Shown: positions 17,781 through 25,889, counted from the first letter of the stretch. The stretch is DNA of 64,000 nt from Streptomyces sp. AC512_CC834 (GCF_019049325.1 NZ_JAGMUO010000030.1:97149-161148), one strand, 5' to 3'. Notes: generated by a model from the sequence alone, not told the origin. Translations and numbers: made by a program.

Positions 17781-18458
17781 TCAGCGCGCCGTGTCGCTCC
17801 GCCGCGCCGACAGCAGGTCCTCCAACTGCTCCTCGCGGGCCTGCGCGGCGACGAACAGCAGCTCGTCGCCGGCCTCCAGGGAGTCCTCCCGGGACGGCGT
17901 CAGCACCCGGGTACCGCGGATGATCGTCACCAGCGAGGTGTCCTCCGGCCACTGGACGTCGCCGACCTGGGTACCGGCCAGGGCCGACTCCTCGGGCAGC
18001 GTCAGCTCGACGAGGTTGGCGTCGCCGTGGCTGAAGCGCAGCAGCCGGACCAGGTCGCCGACGCTCACCGCCTCCTCGACCAGGGCCGACATCAGCCGCG
18101 GGGTGGAGACGGCGACGTCCACGCCCCAGGACTCGTTGAAGAGCCACTCGTTCTTCGGGTTGTTCACCCGGGCGACGACGCGCGGAACGCCGTACTCCGT
18201 CTTGGCCAGCAGGGACACGACGAGGTTGACCTTGTCGTCGCCCGTCGCGGCGATGACGACGTTGCAGCGCTGGAGCGCCGCCTCGTCCAGGGACGTGATC
18301 TCGCACGCGTCGGCGAGCAGCCACTCCGCCATCGGCACCCGCTCGACCGAGATCGCGGTCGGCGCCTTGTCGATGAGCAGGACCTCGTGGCCGTTCTCCA
18401 GCAGCTCGCCCGCGATCGAACGGCCGACCGCGCCGGCTCCGGCAATGGCGACCCTCAT
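17781..18458 (-). CDS. TrkA family potassium uptake regulatory protein (second copy)
   Basis: A 225-residue cytosolic gating subunit with an N-terminal Rossmann RCK domain (GAGAVGRSIAGEL nucleotide motif at residues 7-19) and a C-terminal TrkA_C/RCK_C domain (about 140-220). Such proteins bind NAD(H) or ATP, and some bind c-di-AMP, to control K+ transporters. It overlaps the upstream trkA copy by one base (TGATG), so both are coexpressed, probably as a heteromeric pair. Confidence 0.92.
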   Translation of the reverse strand: MRVAIAGAGAVGRSIAGELLENGHEVLLIDKAPTAISVERVPMAEWLLADACEITSLDEAALQRCNVVIAATGDDKVNLVVSLLAKTEYGVPRVVARVNNPKNEWLFNESWGVDVAVSTPRLMSALVEEAVSVGDLVRLLRFSHGDANLVELTLPEESALAGTQVGDVQWPEDTSLVTIIRGTRVLTPSREDSLEAGDELLFVAAQAREEQLEDLLSARRSDTAR

Positions 18459-19129
18459 CAGTGACCGCCCTCTTCTTCGGGACCCTTGGCGAACGCCGCC
18501 TCGACCTTGTGGACCTCGTCGGTGCGCATCATCACGTGCACTAGGTCACCCTCCTGCAGGACGGTCTGCGACGAGGGCAGGATCGCCTCCCCGAGCCGGG
18601 TGAGGAAGGCCACCCGTACTCCCGTCTCCTCCTGGAGCCGGCTGATCTTGTGACCGACCCAGGACGCGGACGTGTGCACCTCGGCGAGCTGGACACCCCC
18701 GGTGGGGTCGCGCCACAGCGGCTCGGCGCCCGAGGGGAGCAGCCGGCGCAGCATCTGGTCGGCCGTCCAGCGGACGGTGGCCACGGTGGGGATGCCCAGG
18801 CGCTGGTAGACCTCGGCGCGGCGGGGGTCGTAGATGCGGGCGGCGACGTTGTCCACGCCGAACATCTCGCGCGCCACGCGGGCGGCGATGATGTTCGAGT
18901 TGTCGCCGCTGGAGACGGCGGCGAAGGCGCCGGCCTCCTCGACGCCCGCCTCGCGCAGGGTGTCCTGGTCGAAGCCGATGCCGGTGACGCGGCGACCGCC
19001 GAACGAGGCACCGAGGCGCCGGAAGGCGGTCGGGTCGCGGTCGATCACCGCGACCGTGTGCCCCTGCTGTTCCAGGGTGTGGGCGAGCGCGGAGCCCACG
19101 CGCCCGCAGCCCATGATGACAATATGCAT
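18458..19129 (-). CDS. TrkA family potassium uptake regulatory protein (first copy)
   Basis: A 223-residue paralogue of the downstream gene, with nucleotide-binding motif MGCGRVGSALAHTL at residues 6-19 and the TrkA_C domain near 140-215 (SWVGHKISRLQEETGVRVAF). First gene of a two-gene operon. It is divergent from the KimA-like transporter gene at 19755, which is the likely target of the pair. Confidence 0.92.
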   Translation of the reverse strand: MHIVIMGCGRVGSALAHTLEQQGHTVAVIDRDPTAFRRLGASFGGRRVTGIGFDQDTLREAGVEEAGAFAAVSSGDNSNIIAARVAREMFGVDNVAARIYDPRRAEVYQRLGIPTVATVRWTADQMLRRLLPSGAEPLWRDPTGGVQLAEVHTSASWVGHKISRLQEETGVRVAFLTRLGEAILPSSQTVLQEGDLVHVMMRTDEVHKVEAAFAKGPEEEGGH

Positions 19130-19289
19130 CGCCTCACACCGCGCTTTCTGCGGGCCCGCCGGCCTTGGTGAATGTCGTGCTCATGTCTCTCTTTCGGCTC
19201 GCCTGGCGACACGTCGCGGCCGGAGTGCGGGCCGCAGGGGAACATCATGCCGGTGCGTACCGGCACTGACGCCGCTAGGGGCCCGGGAA

Positions 19290-19336
19290 CCGGGATTCCC
19301 TGCCCGGGAAGCGCCGGGATTCCCTGCCCGGGAAGC
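19290..19336. repeat. 23-bp perfect direct repeat
   Basis: CCGGGATTCCCTGCCCGG followed by GAAGC occurs at 19290-19312 and again at 19314-19336, one base apart. Each unit contains an internal inverted repeat (CCGGG/CCCGG). It lies upstream of the trkA operon on the side of the 37-codon gene. Confidence 0.7.
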
Positions 19337-19399
19337 CGGGTCCCCCGTCCGGGCCGCGCCCAACGTATCGGCAAGCCTCCAGGGCCCGCACGAGCCGTC

Positions 19400-19513
19400 T
19401 CACCCGCCGGCCGACGACCCCCGGCGGCAGATGCTGCGGATGCTGGCGAGCGTCAGGATTCCGAGGCCGACGAGCGTGGCGGCGCCGCCGATCAGTTCTG
19501 CGCTCAGGTGCAT
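19400..19513 (-). CDS. Small single-pass membrane peptide (37 aa)
   Basis: An ATG at 19513 is preceded by a textbook CTGGAGGTCCC ribosome site. The 37-codon frame reads MHLSAELIGGAATLVGLG, then ILTLASIR, then a Cys/Arg/Gly-rich end SICRRGSSAGG, stopping at TGA 19400-19402. Residues 6-25 form one transmembrane helix, so the topology is outside or inside helix plus a positively charged tail. It sits between the trkA pair and the KimA-like gene, on the trkA strand. Size and position recall small transporter subunits such as KdpF, but no homology is claimed. Confidence 0.6.
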   Translation of the reverse strand: MHLSAELIGGAATLVGLGILTLASIRSICRRGSSAGG

Positions 19514-19554
19514 GGGACCTCCAGGGGCGACAGCGCCGGGAATGGGGCGGTGCC

Positions 19555-19620
19555 TGTCAGGTAGGCAGTCATCAGACATGTGGCAGGTAAGCAGTCATGT
19601 GGTGGCAGGTAGGCAGTCAT
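19555..19620. repeat. Three 18-bp direct repeats before the KimA-like gene
   Basis: TGGCAGGTAGGCAGTCAT occurs with single changes at 19555-19572, 19581-19598 and 19603-19620. Spacing between starts is 26 and 22 bp. The array is 135 bp before the transporter start and 40 bp behind the small-peptide start, so it may be an operator for either. Confidence 0.6.
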
Positions 19621-19740
19621 ATAGACACGCGAATCCCGTCACCTGCGGAATCCGCAGCCGCGGCGCCCCTCGAATTCACCCGTAGGGCAGACTGCGGGCG
19701 GATCGGGGGTGGCGGTGGGGCGGGCGCTCGTTCGAACGCA

Positions 19741-19746
19741 TACGAT
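19741..19746 (+). promoter_or_regulatory. -10 element, probably leaderless promoter
   Basis: TACGAT lies 8 bp upstream of the GTG start of the KimA-like gene with no Shine-Dalgarno between, so the transcript probably begins at or near the start codon. Confidence 0.5.
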
Positions 19747-19754
19747 CCTCTGTT

Positions 19755-21818
19755 GTGTCCAAACTGACCGACGTGCCCAAGCGGATCCTGATCGGGCGCG
19801 CACTGCGCAGCGACCGGCTGGGTGAAACGCTCCTGCCGAAGCGGATCGCCCTCCCCGTCTTCGCGTCCGACCCGCTGTCCTCCGTGGCGTACGCGCCCGG
19901 CGAGGTGCTGCTCGTCCTGTCCATCGCGGGCGTGTCGGCCTACCACTTCAGTCCCTGGATCGCGGTCGCGGTCGTCGTTCTGATGTTCACCGTGGTCGCC
20001 TCCTACCGGCAGAACGTGCACGCCTACCCGAGCGGCGGCGGCGACTACGAGGTGGCGAACACCAACCTCGGTCCCAAGGCCGGCCTGACCGTCGCCAGCG
20101 CGCTCCTGGTCGACTACGTCCTGACCGTCGCCGTCTCCATCTCCTCCGGCATCGAGAACCTCGGCTCCGCGATCCCCTTCGTCGTCGAGCACAAGGTCCT
20201 CTGCGCGGTCGCCGTGATCCTGCTGCTCACCCTGATGAACCTGCGCGGGGTCAGGGAGTCGGGCACCCTGTTCGCGATTCCGACGTACGTCTTCGTCACG
20301 GGCGTCTTCATCATGATCGTGTGGGGCGCGTTCCGCGGCCTGGTCCTGGACGACACCATGCGCGCCCCGACGGCGGACTACGAGATCAAGCCGGAACACG
20401 GCGGCCTGGCCGGCTTCGCCCTGATCTTTCTCCTCCTGCGGGCCTTCTCCTCCGGCTGCGCCGCGCTCACCGGCGTCGAGGCGATCTCCAACGGCGTCCC
20501 GGCCTTCCGCAAGCCCAAGTCGAAGAACGCGGGAAACACCCTCGCGTTGATGGGCCTGCTCGCCGTCACCATGTTCTGCGGCATCATCGCGCTCGCGTCC
20601 GCGACGGACGTCCGCATGTCGGAGAACCCGGCGACCGACCTCTTCCACAACGGCGTCGCGGTCGGCGCGGACTACGTCCAGCACCCGGTGATCTCGCAGG
20701 TCGCGGAGGCCGTCTTCGGCGAGGGCAGCTTCCTGTTCATCGTGCTGGCGGCGGCCACCGCGCTGGTCCTCTTCCTGGCCGCCAACACCGCCTACAACGG
20801 CTTCCCGCTGCTCGGCTCGATCCTCGCCCAGGACCGCTACCTGCCGCGCCAGCTCCACACCCGCGGCGACCGCCTCGCGTTCTCCAACGGCATCGTGCTC
20901 CTGGCCGGCGCCGCCATACTCCTGGTCTTCGTCTACGGCGCCGACTCGACGCGGCTGATCCAGCTCTACATCGTCGGCGTCTTCGTCTCCTTCACGCTCA
21001 GCCAGATCGGCATGGTCCGCCACTGGAACCGCCACCTGGCCACCGAGCGGGACCGGGCCGCGCGCCGCCGGATGATCCGCTCCCGCGCGATCAACGCCTT
21101 CGGCGCCTTCTTCACCGGACTCGTCCTGATCGTCGTACTGGCCACGAAGTTCACGCACGGCGCCTGGGTCGCCCTGCTCGGCATGTGCATCTTCTTCGCG
21201 ACGATGACGGCGATCCGCAAGCACTACGACCGCGTCGCCGAGGAGATCGCGGCCCCCGAGGACCCGGAGGAGGCGCAGACCGACGACATGGTGCGCCCGT
21301 CCCGAGTCCACTCGGTGGTCCTCATCTCCAAGATCCACCGCCCCACCCTGCGGGCGTTGGCCTACGCCAAGCTGATGCGCTCCGACTCCCTGGAGGCGCT
21401 CAGCGTCAACGTCGACCCGGCCGAGACCAAGGCCCTGCGCGAGGAGTGGGAGCGGCGCGGCATCGCCGTACCCCTGAAGGTCCTGGACTCGCCGTACCGC
21501 GAGATCACACGGCCGGTCATCGAGTACGTCAAGAGCCTGCGCAAGGAGTCCCCGCGCGACGCGGTCTCGGTCATCATCCCCGAGTACGTGGTCGGCCACT
21601 GGTACGAGCAACTCCTGCACAACCAGAGCGCGCTGCGCCTCAAGGGCCGCCTGCTGTTCACCCCCGGCGTCATGGTCACGTCCGTCCCCTACCAGTTGGA
21701 GTCCTCCGAGGCCGCGAGGCGGCGGGCCCGCAAGCGGCAGGACTGGAGCGCGCCCGGCGCGGTCCGGCGCGGCCCGGCCCAGCAGGACCGGACGAAGGAC
21801 TCCTCTTCGTCGACGTAG
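19755..21818 (+). CDS. KimA-like APC-superfamily potassium transporter
   Basis: A 687-residue membrane protein with about 12 transmembrane helices in residues 30-475 and a cytoplasmic C-terminal domain. The N-terminus KRILIGRALRSD and FASDPLSSVAYAPGEVLLVL closely follows the start of Bacillus subtilis KimA (YdaO), a high-affinity K+ importer of the KUP/APC type that is inhibited by c-di-AMP. Neighbours (TrkA pair, KdpDE) support K+ as substrate. The general database label would be APC family permease. The start is GTG with a promoter-like TACGAT 8 bp away. Confidence 0.85.
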   Translation: MSKLTDVPKRILIGRALRSDRLGETLLPKRIALPVFASDPLSSVAYAPGEVLLVLSIAGVSAYHFSPWIAVAVVVLMFTVVASYRQNVHAYPSGGGDYEVANTNLGPKAGLTVASALLVDYVLTVAVSISSGIENLGSAIPFVVEHKVLCAVAVILLLTLMNLRGVRESGTLFAIPTYVFVTGVFIMIVWGAFRGLVLDDTMRAPTADYEIKPEHGGLAGFALIFLLLRAFSSGCAALTGVEAISNGVPAFRKPKSKNAGNTLALMGLLAVTMFCGIIALASATDVRMSENPATDLFHNGVAVGADYVQHPVISQVAEAVFGEGSFLFIVLAAATALVLFLAANTAYNGFPLLGSILAQDRYLPRQLHTRGDRLAFSNGIVLLAGAAILLVFVYGADSTRLIQLYIVGVFVSFTLSQIGMVRHWNRHLATERDRAARRRMIRSRAINAFGAFFTGLVLIVVLATKFTHGAWVALLGMCIFFATMTAIRKHYDRVAEEIAAPEDPEEAQTDDMVRPSRVHSVVLISKIHRPTLRALAYAKLMRSDSLEALSVNVDPAETKALREEWERRGIAVPLKVLDSPYREITRPVIEYVKSLRKESPRDAVSVIIPEYVVGHWYEQLLHNQSALRLKGRLLFTPGVMVTSVPYQLESSEAARRRARKRQDWSAPGAVRRGPAQQDRTKDSSSST

Positions 21819-21882
21819 ACTGGACGGCTGTTGTCCTTGGTCGTCGGTCTCCCGCCGTCCCGTTCTCTGGAGTCACCCCGCC

Positions 21883-23283
21883 ATGCAGGCAGAACCGAAG
21901 AATTCGCAGGCGGAGTCGCAAGAGGCCGCACAGCCGGTGTCAGAGCCGGCCCCAAAGCCGGTCTCGCAGCCGGTCTCGCTGGTCGGCGAGGAGTACGAGG
22001 TCGAGATCGGCCCCGTCGCCCACGGCGGCCACTGCATCGCTCGCACGTCCGAGGGACAGGTGCTGTTCGTCCGGCACGCGCTGCCCGGCGAGCGGGTCGT
22101 TGCCCGGGTGACGGAGGGCGAGGAGGGGGCCCGCTTCCTGCGCGCGGACGCGGTCGAGATCCTGGACGCCTCCAAGGACCGCATCGAGGCCCCCTGCCCC
22201 TTCGCGGGCCCCGGCCGCTGCGGCGGCTGCGACTGGCAGCACGCCAAGCCGGGCGCACAGCGCCGCCTGAAGGGCGAGGTCGTCACCGAGCAGCTCGAGC
22301 GCCTTGCGGGCCTCACTCCGGAGGAGGCCGGCTGGGACGGCACGGTGATGCCGGCCGAGGGCGACAAGGTGCCCGCCGGTCAGGTCCCGTCGTGGCGCAC
22401 GCGCGTGCAGTACGCCGTGGACGCCGAGGGCCGTGCCGGCCTGCGCAAGCACCGCTCGCACGAGGTCCAGCCGATCGACCACTGCATGATCGCCGCCGAG
22501 GGCGTCAGCGAGCTGGGCATCGAGCAGCGGGACTGGACGGGCATGGAGTCGGTCGAGGCGATCGCGGCGACCGGCTCGCAGGACCGCCAGGTCATCCTGA
22601 CTCCCCGGCCGGGCGCGAGGCTCCCCCTCGTCGAACTGGACCGCCCGGTGTCGGTCATGCGCGTCGGCGAGAAGGACGGCGGCGTCCACCGCGTCCACGG
22701 CCGCCCCTTCGTCCGCGAGCGCGCCGACGACCGCACGTACCGGGTCGGCTCCGGCGGCTTCTGGCAGGTCCACCCCAAGGCGGCCGACACCCTGGTCACG
22801 GCGGTCATGCAGGGCCTGCTCCCGCGCAAGGGCGACATGGCCCTCGACCTGTACTGCGGCGTGGGCCTGTTCGCCGGCGCGCTCGCCGACCGCGTCGGCG
22901 ACCAGGGCGCGGTCCTCGGCATCGAGTCCGGCAAACGCGCCGTCGAGGACGCCCGCCACAACCTCGCCGCCTTCGACCGCGTCCGCATCGAGCAGGGCAA
23001 GGTCGAGTCGGTCCTGCCGCGCACGGGGATCTCCGAGGTCGACCTCATCGTCCTGGACCCGCCGCGCGCGGGGGCGGGACGCAAGACGGTCGAGCACCTG
23101 TCGTCGCTGGGCGCGCGGAGGATCGCGTACGTCGCGTGCGACCCGGCCGCTCTGGCGCGGGACCTGGGGTACTTCCGCGACGGGGGGTACCGGGTGCGGA
23201 TGCTGCGGGTGTTCGATCTGTTTCCTATGACCCACCATGTCGAGTGCGTCGCGATCCTTGAGCCTGCCGCAAAGGGCGCCTGA
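21883..23283 (+). CDS. TrmA/RlmD-family SAM-dependent RNA m5U methyltransferase with TRAM domain
   Basis: A 466-residue class I RNA uridine-5-methyltransferase. After a Gln/Pro-rich leader, a TRAM domain (about 32-92) binds RNA; CPFAGPGRCGGC (about 105-116) is a 4Fe-4S cysteine set. The catalytic domain has DLYCGVGLFAG (SAM), VLDPPRAGAGRK and the nucleophile Cys in VACDPAALARDL. The ATG start lies 64 bp after the transporter. Whether it modifies tRNA or 23S rRNA is not decidable. Its last 60 bp are duplicated at 25408 and partly at 27628, marking it as an insertion target. Confidence 0.93.
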   Translation: MQAEPKNSQAESQEAAQPVSEPAPKPVSQPVSLVGEEYEVEIGPVAHGGHCIARTSEGQVLFVRHALPGERVVARVTEGEEGARFLRADAVEILDASKDRIEAPCPFAGPGRCGGCDWQHAKPGAQRRLKGEVVTEQLERLAGLTPEEAGWDGTVMPAEGDKVPAGQVPSWRTRVQYAVDAEGRAGLRKHRSHEVQPIDHCMIAAEGVSELGIEQRDWTGMESVEAIAATGSQDRQVILTPRPGARLPLVELDRPVSVMRVGEKDGGVHRVHGRPFVRERADDRTYRVGSGGFWQVHPKAADTLVTAVMQGLLPRKGDMALDLYCGVGLFAGALADRVGDQGAVLGIESGKRAVEDARHNLAAFDRVRIEQGKVESVLPRTGISEVDLIVLDPPRAGAGRKTVEHLSSLGARRIAYVACDPAALARDLGYFRDGGYRVRMLRVFDLFPMTHHVECVAILEPAAKGA

Positions 23284-23339
23284 CCTGTTGTTTCGCCGAG
23301 TGTGCATTATGTGCGCTGTGGGCGTTACGGGCGATATCT

Positions 23340-23392
23340 TGACGCATATTCGACGCACGTTGGGCCCTTCTGACGCACGTTTGACGCACGTT
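23340..23392. repeat. Four 11-bp repeats downstream of the methyltransferase gene
   Basis: TGACGCATATT and CGACGCACGTT (23340-23361), a 9-bp gap, then two perfect TGACGCACGTT units (23371-23392). The same tandem 11-bp pairs recur at 25627, 27524 and 32383, each near a TGACCTG-type core. They could be recombinase arm sites or a regulator's operator. Confidence 0.6.
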
Positions 23393-23509
23393 CTGATGGG
23401 GTGTCAGGCGTTCGTTTCCGCAGGTGACGGTGTGTCGAGTACGGCTTGAGGCGGCCCCGTCTTTACCGTCCATTGGTGAAACTGTGCTCGATATGACCCG
23501 ATTTGAGGC

Positions 23510-23705
23510 TCAGTAGGAACGGGGTCCGTAAGGGCTCCAGTGGCCGAGGAAGGGCTTGAGGTCGTCGCCGCTGGGCTTCGGTGGGGAGGGCAGCTTCGGC
23601 GCTGCGGCGGACTCGGTGAGCTGCTGGAGCCGGGCGTCCGCGAAGGCGAGCCACGCCTCGGTCTCCGTCCTTTCCTGCCCCGGTAGCAGCGCTGCGGCGT
23701 AATCG
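23510..23705 (-). pseudogene. 3' fragment of an unidentified gene
   Basis: A frame with normal coding character ends at TGA 23510-23512. It reads about 60 residues, including AWLAFADARLQQLTES and LKPFLGHWSPYGPRSY. There is no start; the 5' side is cut by the IS3 remnant. A different frame over the same bases is a shadow. I do not recognise the protein. It may be a remnant of a mobile-element gene, given its position just beyond the methyltransferase gene. Confidence 0.4.
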
Positions 23706-23735
23706 CGTTGAATCGCCCCGGGTTCGGTAGAGACC

Positions 23736-24320
23736 TCAGATTGCGGTTGTGACCTGGGGTTTTGTGAGTTCCGTGTAGTAGTTGGTCTCGTACTCGACGG
23801 GTGGGACGTGGCCTATCTCACCGTGGAGTCGGCGGTGGCAGTACCAGTCGACCCACTCTGCGGTGGCCAGCTCGACCTGGGAGAGGGTCTTCCAGGGCCG
23901 TGCGGCTTGATCAATTCGGTTTTGAACAGGCCGATCGTGCTCTCCATGAGGGCGTTGCTGTGATGTATCAACTCACCGCGAACGTGGGGGTGTTCATCGC
24001 GGTCGCGCTGCCACAGTGCCATCTCCAGAGCGTCCAGGACGAGCCGGGTCTCCTTCGACGTCGCGGCGGACCAGCCGACGATGCGGCGGGCGAAGGTGTC
24101 CACGACGAAGGCGACGTAGACCACCCCGGCCCAGGTCGCCACATGCGCGAAATCCGCCGACCCAGCAGCGGTTCGGTGCGGTGGCGACGAAGTTGCGGTC
24201 CACCCGGTCCGGTGCCCGCTCGGCCTGCTGGTCCGGGATCGTGGTGATGGCCTTCTTGCCGCGGACGGCGCCGGCGATGCCCAACTCGCGCATCAGCCGT
24301 TCGACGGTGCAGCGGGCCAC
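23736..24320 (-). pseudogene. Degraded IS3-family transposase (OrfB, rve integrase core)
   Basis: Reading the minus strand, a helix-turn-helix part (CTVERLMRELGIAGAVRGKK, RNFVATAPNRCWV) is followed in another frame by the integrase core (VATWAGVVYVAFVVDTFARR, IVGWSAATSKETRLVLDAL) and in a third by the conserved end (WVDWYCHRRLHGEIGH, PPVEYETNYYTELTKPQ). There are at least two frameshifts (near 24150 and 23895) and an in-frame loss of about 25 codons between HHS and NALMESTIG, which removes a DDE-region segment. Not functional. Confidence 0.85.
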
Positions 24321-24436
24321 CGTGTGACCCTGCCGCTCGTGATGGGGAGCCGCGCAGCAAGGGGGATGGTTCTACGCGGAGGCTCCAGGGGCGATGCTCC
24401 ACAGGTGAGTGCTCTGCGTCAGGGTTCGGCCGCGCG

Positions 24437-24457
24437 GACGGGTGATCTTGACCCGTC
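24437..24457 (-). terminator. Hairpin downstream of vapC
   Basis: GACGGGT (24437-24443) pairs with ACCCGTC (24451-24457) around a 7-nt loop, 50 bp beyond the vapC stop. No clear U-run, so a weak terminator at best. Confidence 0.4.
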
Positions 24458-24505
24458 ACCCGACCCTGCAGCAGACCCTAGGGGTTGGCGCCGGCTTTGA
24501 CTGCG

Positions 24506-24904
24506 TCAGACCTTCTCGGCCAAGACTCGGGTGTGGTCCGCGGTGAGCATGGAGATGTCTTCGACATCGGATGTCAGGATCGTGACGCGGCCCGGATGGG
24601 CGAGCGCGGTGGCGCAGAGCATGGCGTCGATGGCGTACTTGTGGCCGTGCAGTCCGGCTGTGCGCAGCAGGGTCGCCGCCGTCTGGGCGGTGGCCTGAGT
24701 GACGGGCTCGACCCGCAGTCGGGACAGCGTCCATTTCAGCGCCGCGTCATTGATCCTGGGGTGGATCACCTCGACCAGCACTGCAGCCGAGGTGACGATG
24801 GGCCAGTCGGCATCGCGGGCGGCGGTGAGCCACTCCTGGACTTCGCGGTCGCGCTGGACGGCCTTGGCCAGGCCCTCACTGTCCAGGATCAGCGCGCCGC
24901 TCAC
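24506..24904 (-). CDS. vapC: VapC-type PIN-domain toxin
   Basis: A 132-residue PIN ribonuclease. The four acidic metal ligands fit D8 (LILDSEG), E45 (VLVEVIH), D93 (YAIDAMLCATA) and D113 (ILTSDVEDI). The GTG start overlaps the antitoxin stop (GTGA), the usual VapBC order. It would cleave RNA when not bound by VapB. It lies inside the accessory segment bounded by copies of the methyltransferase 3' end, where it may stabilise the insert. Confidence 0.88.
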   Translation of the reverse strand: MSGALILDSEGLAKAVQRDREVQEWLTAARDADWPIVTSAAVLVEVIHPRINDAALKWTLSRLRVEPVTQATAQTAATLLRTAGLHGHKYAIDAMLCATALAHPGRVTILTSDVEDISMLTADHTRVLAEKV

Positions 24905-25185
24905 GCGGCCGCACCGGCTCCGGCAGAGGGGGTGCCGGTGAGCCTGGCTCGCTTGGCGGCCACTGCCTCCGGATCGGCAGGGCCGTTGACGCGCTCGAAG
25001 TCGGCGATCAGTTCGTCCAGGCTGTCGCGCTCGATCTGCCGCTGCGCAGCCTTCTCCAGGTAGGCAGATACGCCCCGCTTGCCGACCCGTTCCCGGATCG
25101 CCTGCAGGGTGCCAGCGGCGAGGGAGACGGAGATTCCGCTGGTGGGCCCGTCGCCGGGGAGGAAGTCGGTGTCGTCGTCAGCCAT
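24901..25185 (-). CDS. vapB: VapB-type antitoxin
   Basis: A 94-residue acidic protein. SGISVSLAAGTLQAIRERVGK followed by SAYLEKAAQRQIERD is typical of ribbon-helix-helix CopG-like antitoxins, and the tail binds toxin. The ATG at 25185 is chosen because a 21-bp palindrome and a CATACT -10-like element lie immediately upstream, giving a leaderless, autoregulated promoter. The longer frame running upstream crosses these elements and repeat sequence, so it is not coding. Overlaps vapC by 4 bp. Confidence 0.82.
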   Translation of the reverse strand: MADDDTDFLPGDGPTSGISVSLAAGTLQAIRERVGKRGVSAYLEKAAQRQIERDSLDELIADFERVNGPADPEAVAAKRARLTGTPSAGAGAAA

Positions 25186-25193
25186 AACGCGAG

Positions 25194-25214
25194 TATGGCA
25201 TTTTAAATGCCATA
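25194..25214. promoter_or_regulatory. VapBC operator palindrome
   Basis: TATGGCATTT and AAATGCCATA are perfect inverted arms around a single central T. The site starts 9 bp upstream of the vapB ATG and overlaps its probable -10 box. It is AT-rich against GC-rich surroundings. Confidence 0.75.
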
Positions 25215-25368
25215 AGGCGATATCCTGGCTGATTCTCTGCTCGCGCCTTGGCCTCCGCAGCCACGAGCTGGAGAGAGCGTCCGTGCCAGGTGGGTCGTGC
25301 GTCAAGAGATCGCACGTAGTGCCCGTAACGCACATCGAACCCGGTCCGAACTGCCCTCGGTGTGGCGC

Positions 25369-25383
25369 TGACCTGCGACTTTC
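25369..25383. repeat. TGACCTG core-like site
   Basis: TGACCTGCGACTTTC is the same 15-bp sequence, with one change, as the site at 25468 that directly follows a copy of the methyltransferase 3' end. Here no methyltransferase sequence precedes it. Confidence 0.5.
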
Positions 25384-25407
25384 TTTCACAAATTTTTGAT
25401 TCACATG

Positions 25408-25482
25408 TTTCCGATGACGTCGCACGTGGGGTGCGTCGCCATTTTGGAGCCCGCGGCAAAGGGTGTCTGACCTGCGACTTCG
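25408..25482 (+). repeat. Diverged copy of the methyltransferase 3' end plus core
   Basis: Bases 25408-25470 align without gaps to 23221-23283, with 47 of 63 identical by hand count. Most differences are at third codon positions: it translates FPMTSHVGCVAILEPAAKGV and stop, against FPMTHHVECVAILEPAAKGA and stop in the real gene. The stop is followed by TGACCTG-type core TGACCTGCGACTTCG. Synonymous divergence implies an end fragment of a homologous gene brought in from another lineage, as expected for a right-hand attachment site. Confidence 0.8.
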
Positions 25483-25853
25483 CGGTCCGGGTGGGGTGCT
25501 TGACCTGTTTCCCTCCGTGTTGCGGGTCGAGCTGACGGATCGACCCTTGTAGGCCAGCCTGACCTGCGTGTTCATGAGGGAGGCGCTTGCACCGGCGACG
25601 CCTTCAGGGTTTCGTTCGGAAATTCTTGACGCTCAGATGACGCTCGAAACGGAAGCCCCAACTTCACGCTCCCCGGCTGGGGGTTGTGCGGACTGGACCA
25701 CCGGCATGGGCAAGGACTCCGCTACGGGCGCCCTCGCTGTACCGTCCCAGCGGCGGCGCGAGATTCCGTCGGGCTCGCCCCTCCTTGGAGCCGAGAGCGT
25801 GGCCCGTCAGGGCCACAGAGACGCTGTGGTCCGAGGTCTCGTCCCGAGTGGCT
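25483..25853. other. Gene-free repeat-rich interval
   Basis: Nothing convincingly coding is visible; a 101-codon plus-strand frame (25568-25873) lacks a ribosome site and domain features. The stretch contains two more TGACCTG sites (25501 and 25560), a GGGTCGA/TCGACCC hairpin (25524-25546) and the tandem 11-bp pair at 25627. Confidence 0.5.
25627..25648. repeat. Tandem 11-bp pair
   Basis: TGACGCTCAGA followed directly by TGACGCTCGAA, the second occurrence of the unit seen at 23340-23392. It lies 150 bp after the second copy of the methyltransferase 3' end. Confidence 0.55.
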
Positions 25854-25889
25854 GGTATCACCTCGCCACCTAGATACCAGTCCGGTATC
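25854..25889 (+). promoter_or_regulatory. Operator and leaderless promoter of the CopG/Doc operon
   Basis: GATACC (25873-25878) and GGTATC (25884-25889) form an inverted repeat, with another GGTATC at 25854-25859. TATCAT, ending 6 bp before the antitoxin ATG, is a good -10 box, so the operator covers the promoter, as expected for toxin-antitoxin autoregulation. Confidence 0.6.

Noticed and set aside
19514..19754. c-di-AMP (ydaO) riboswitch before the KimA-like gene
   Set aside because: No matching conserved core seen, and the promoter lies next to the start codon, leaving no leader.
19617..21620. 667-codon minus-strand open frame
   Set aside because: Antisense of the KimA-like gene with low-complexity Asp/Arg sequence.
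25568..25873. 101-codon plus-strand gene
   Set aside because: No ribosome site, crosses the 11-bp repeats and runs into the Doc operon promoter.
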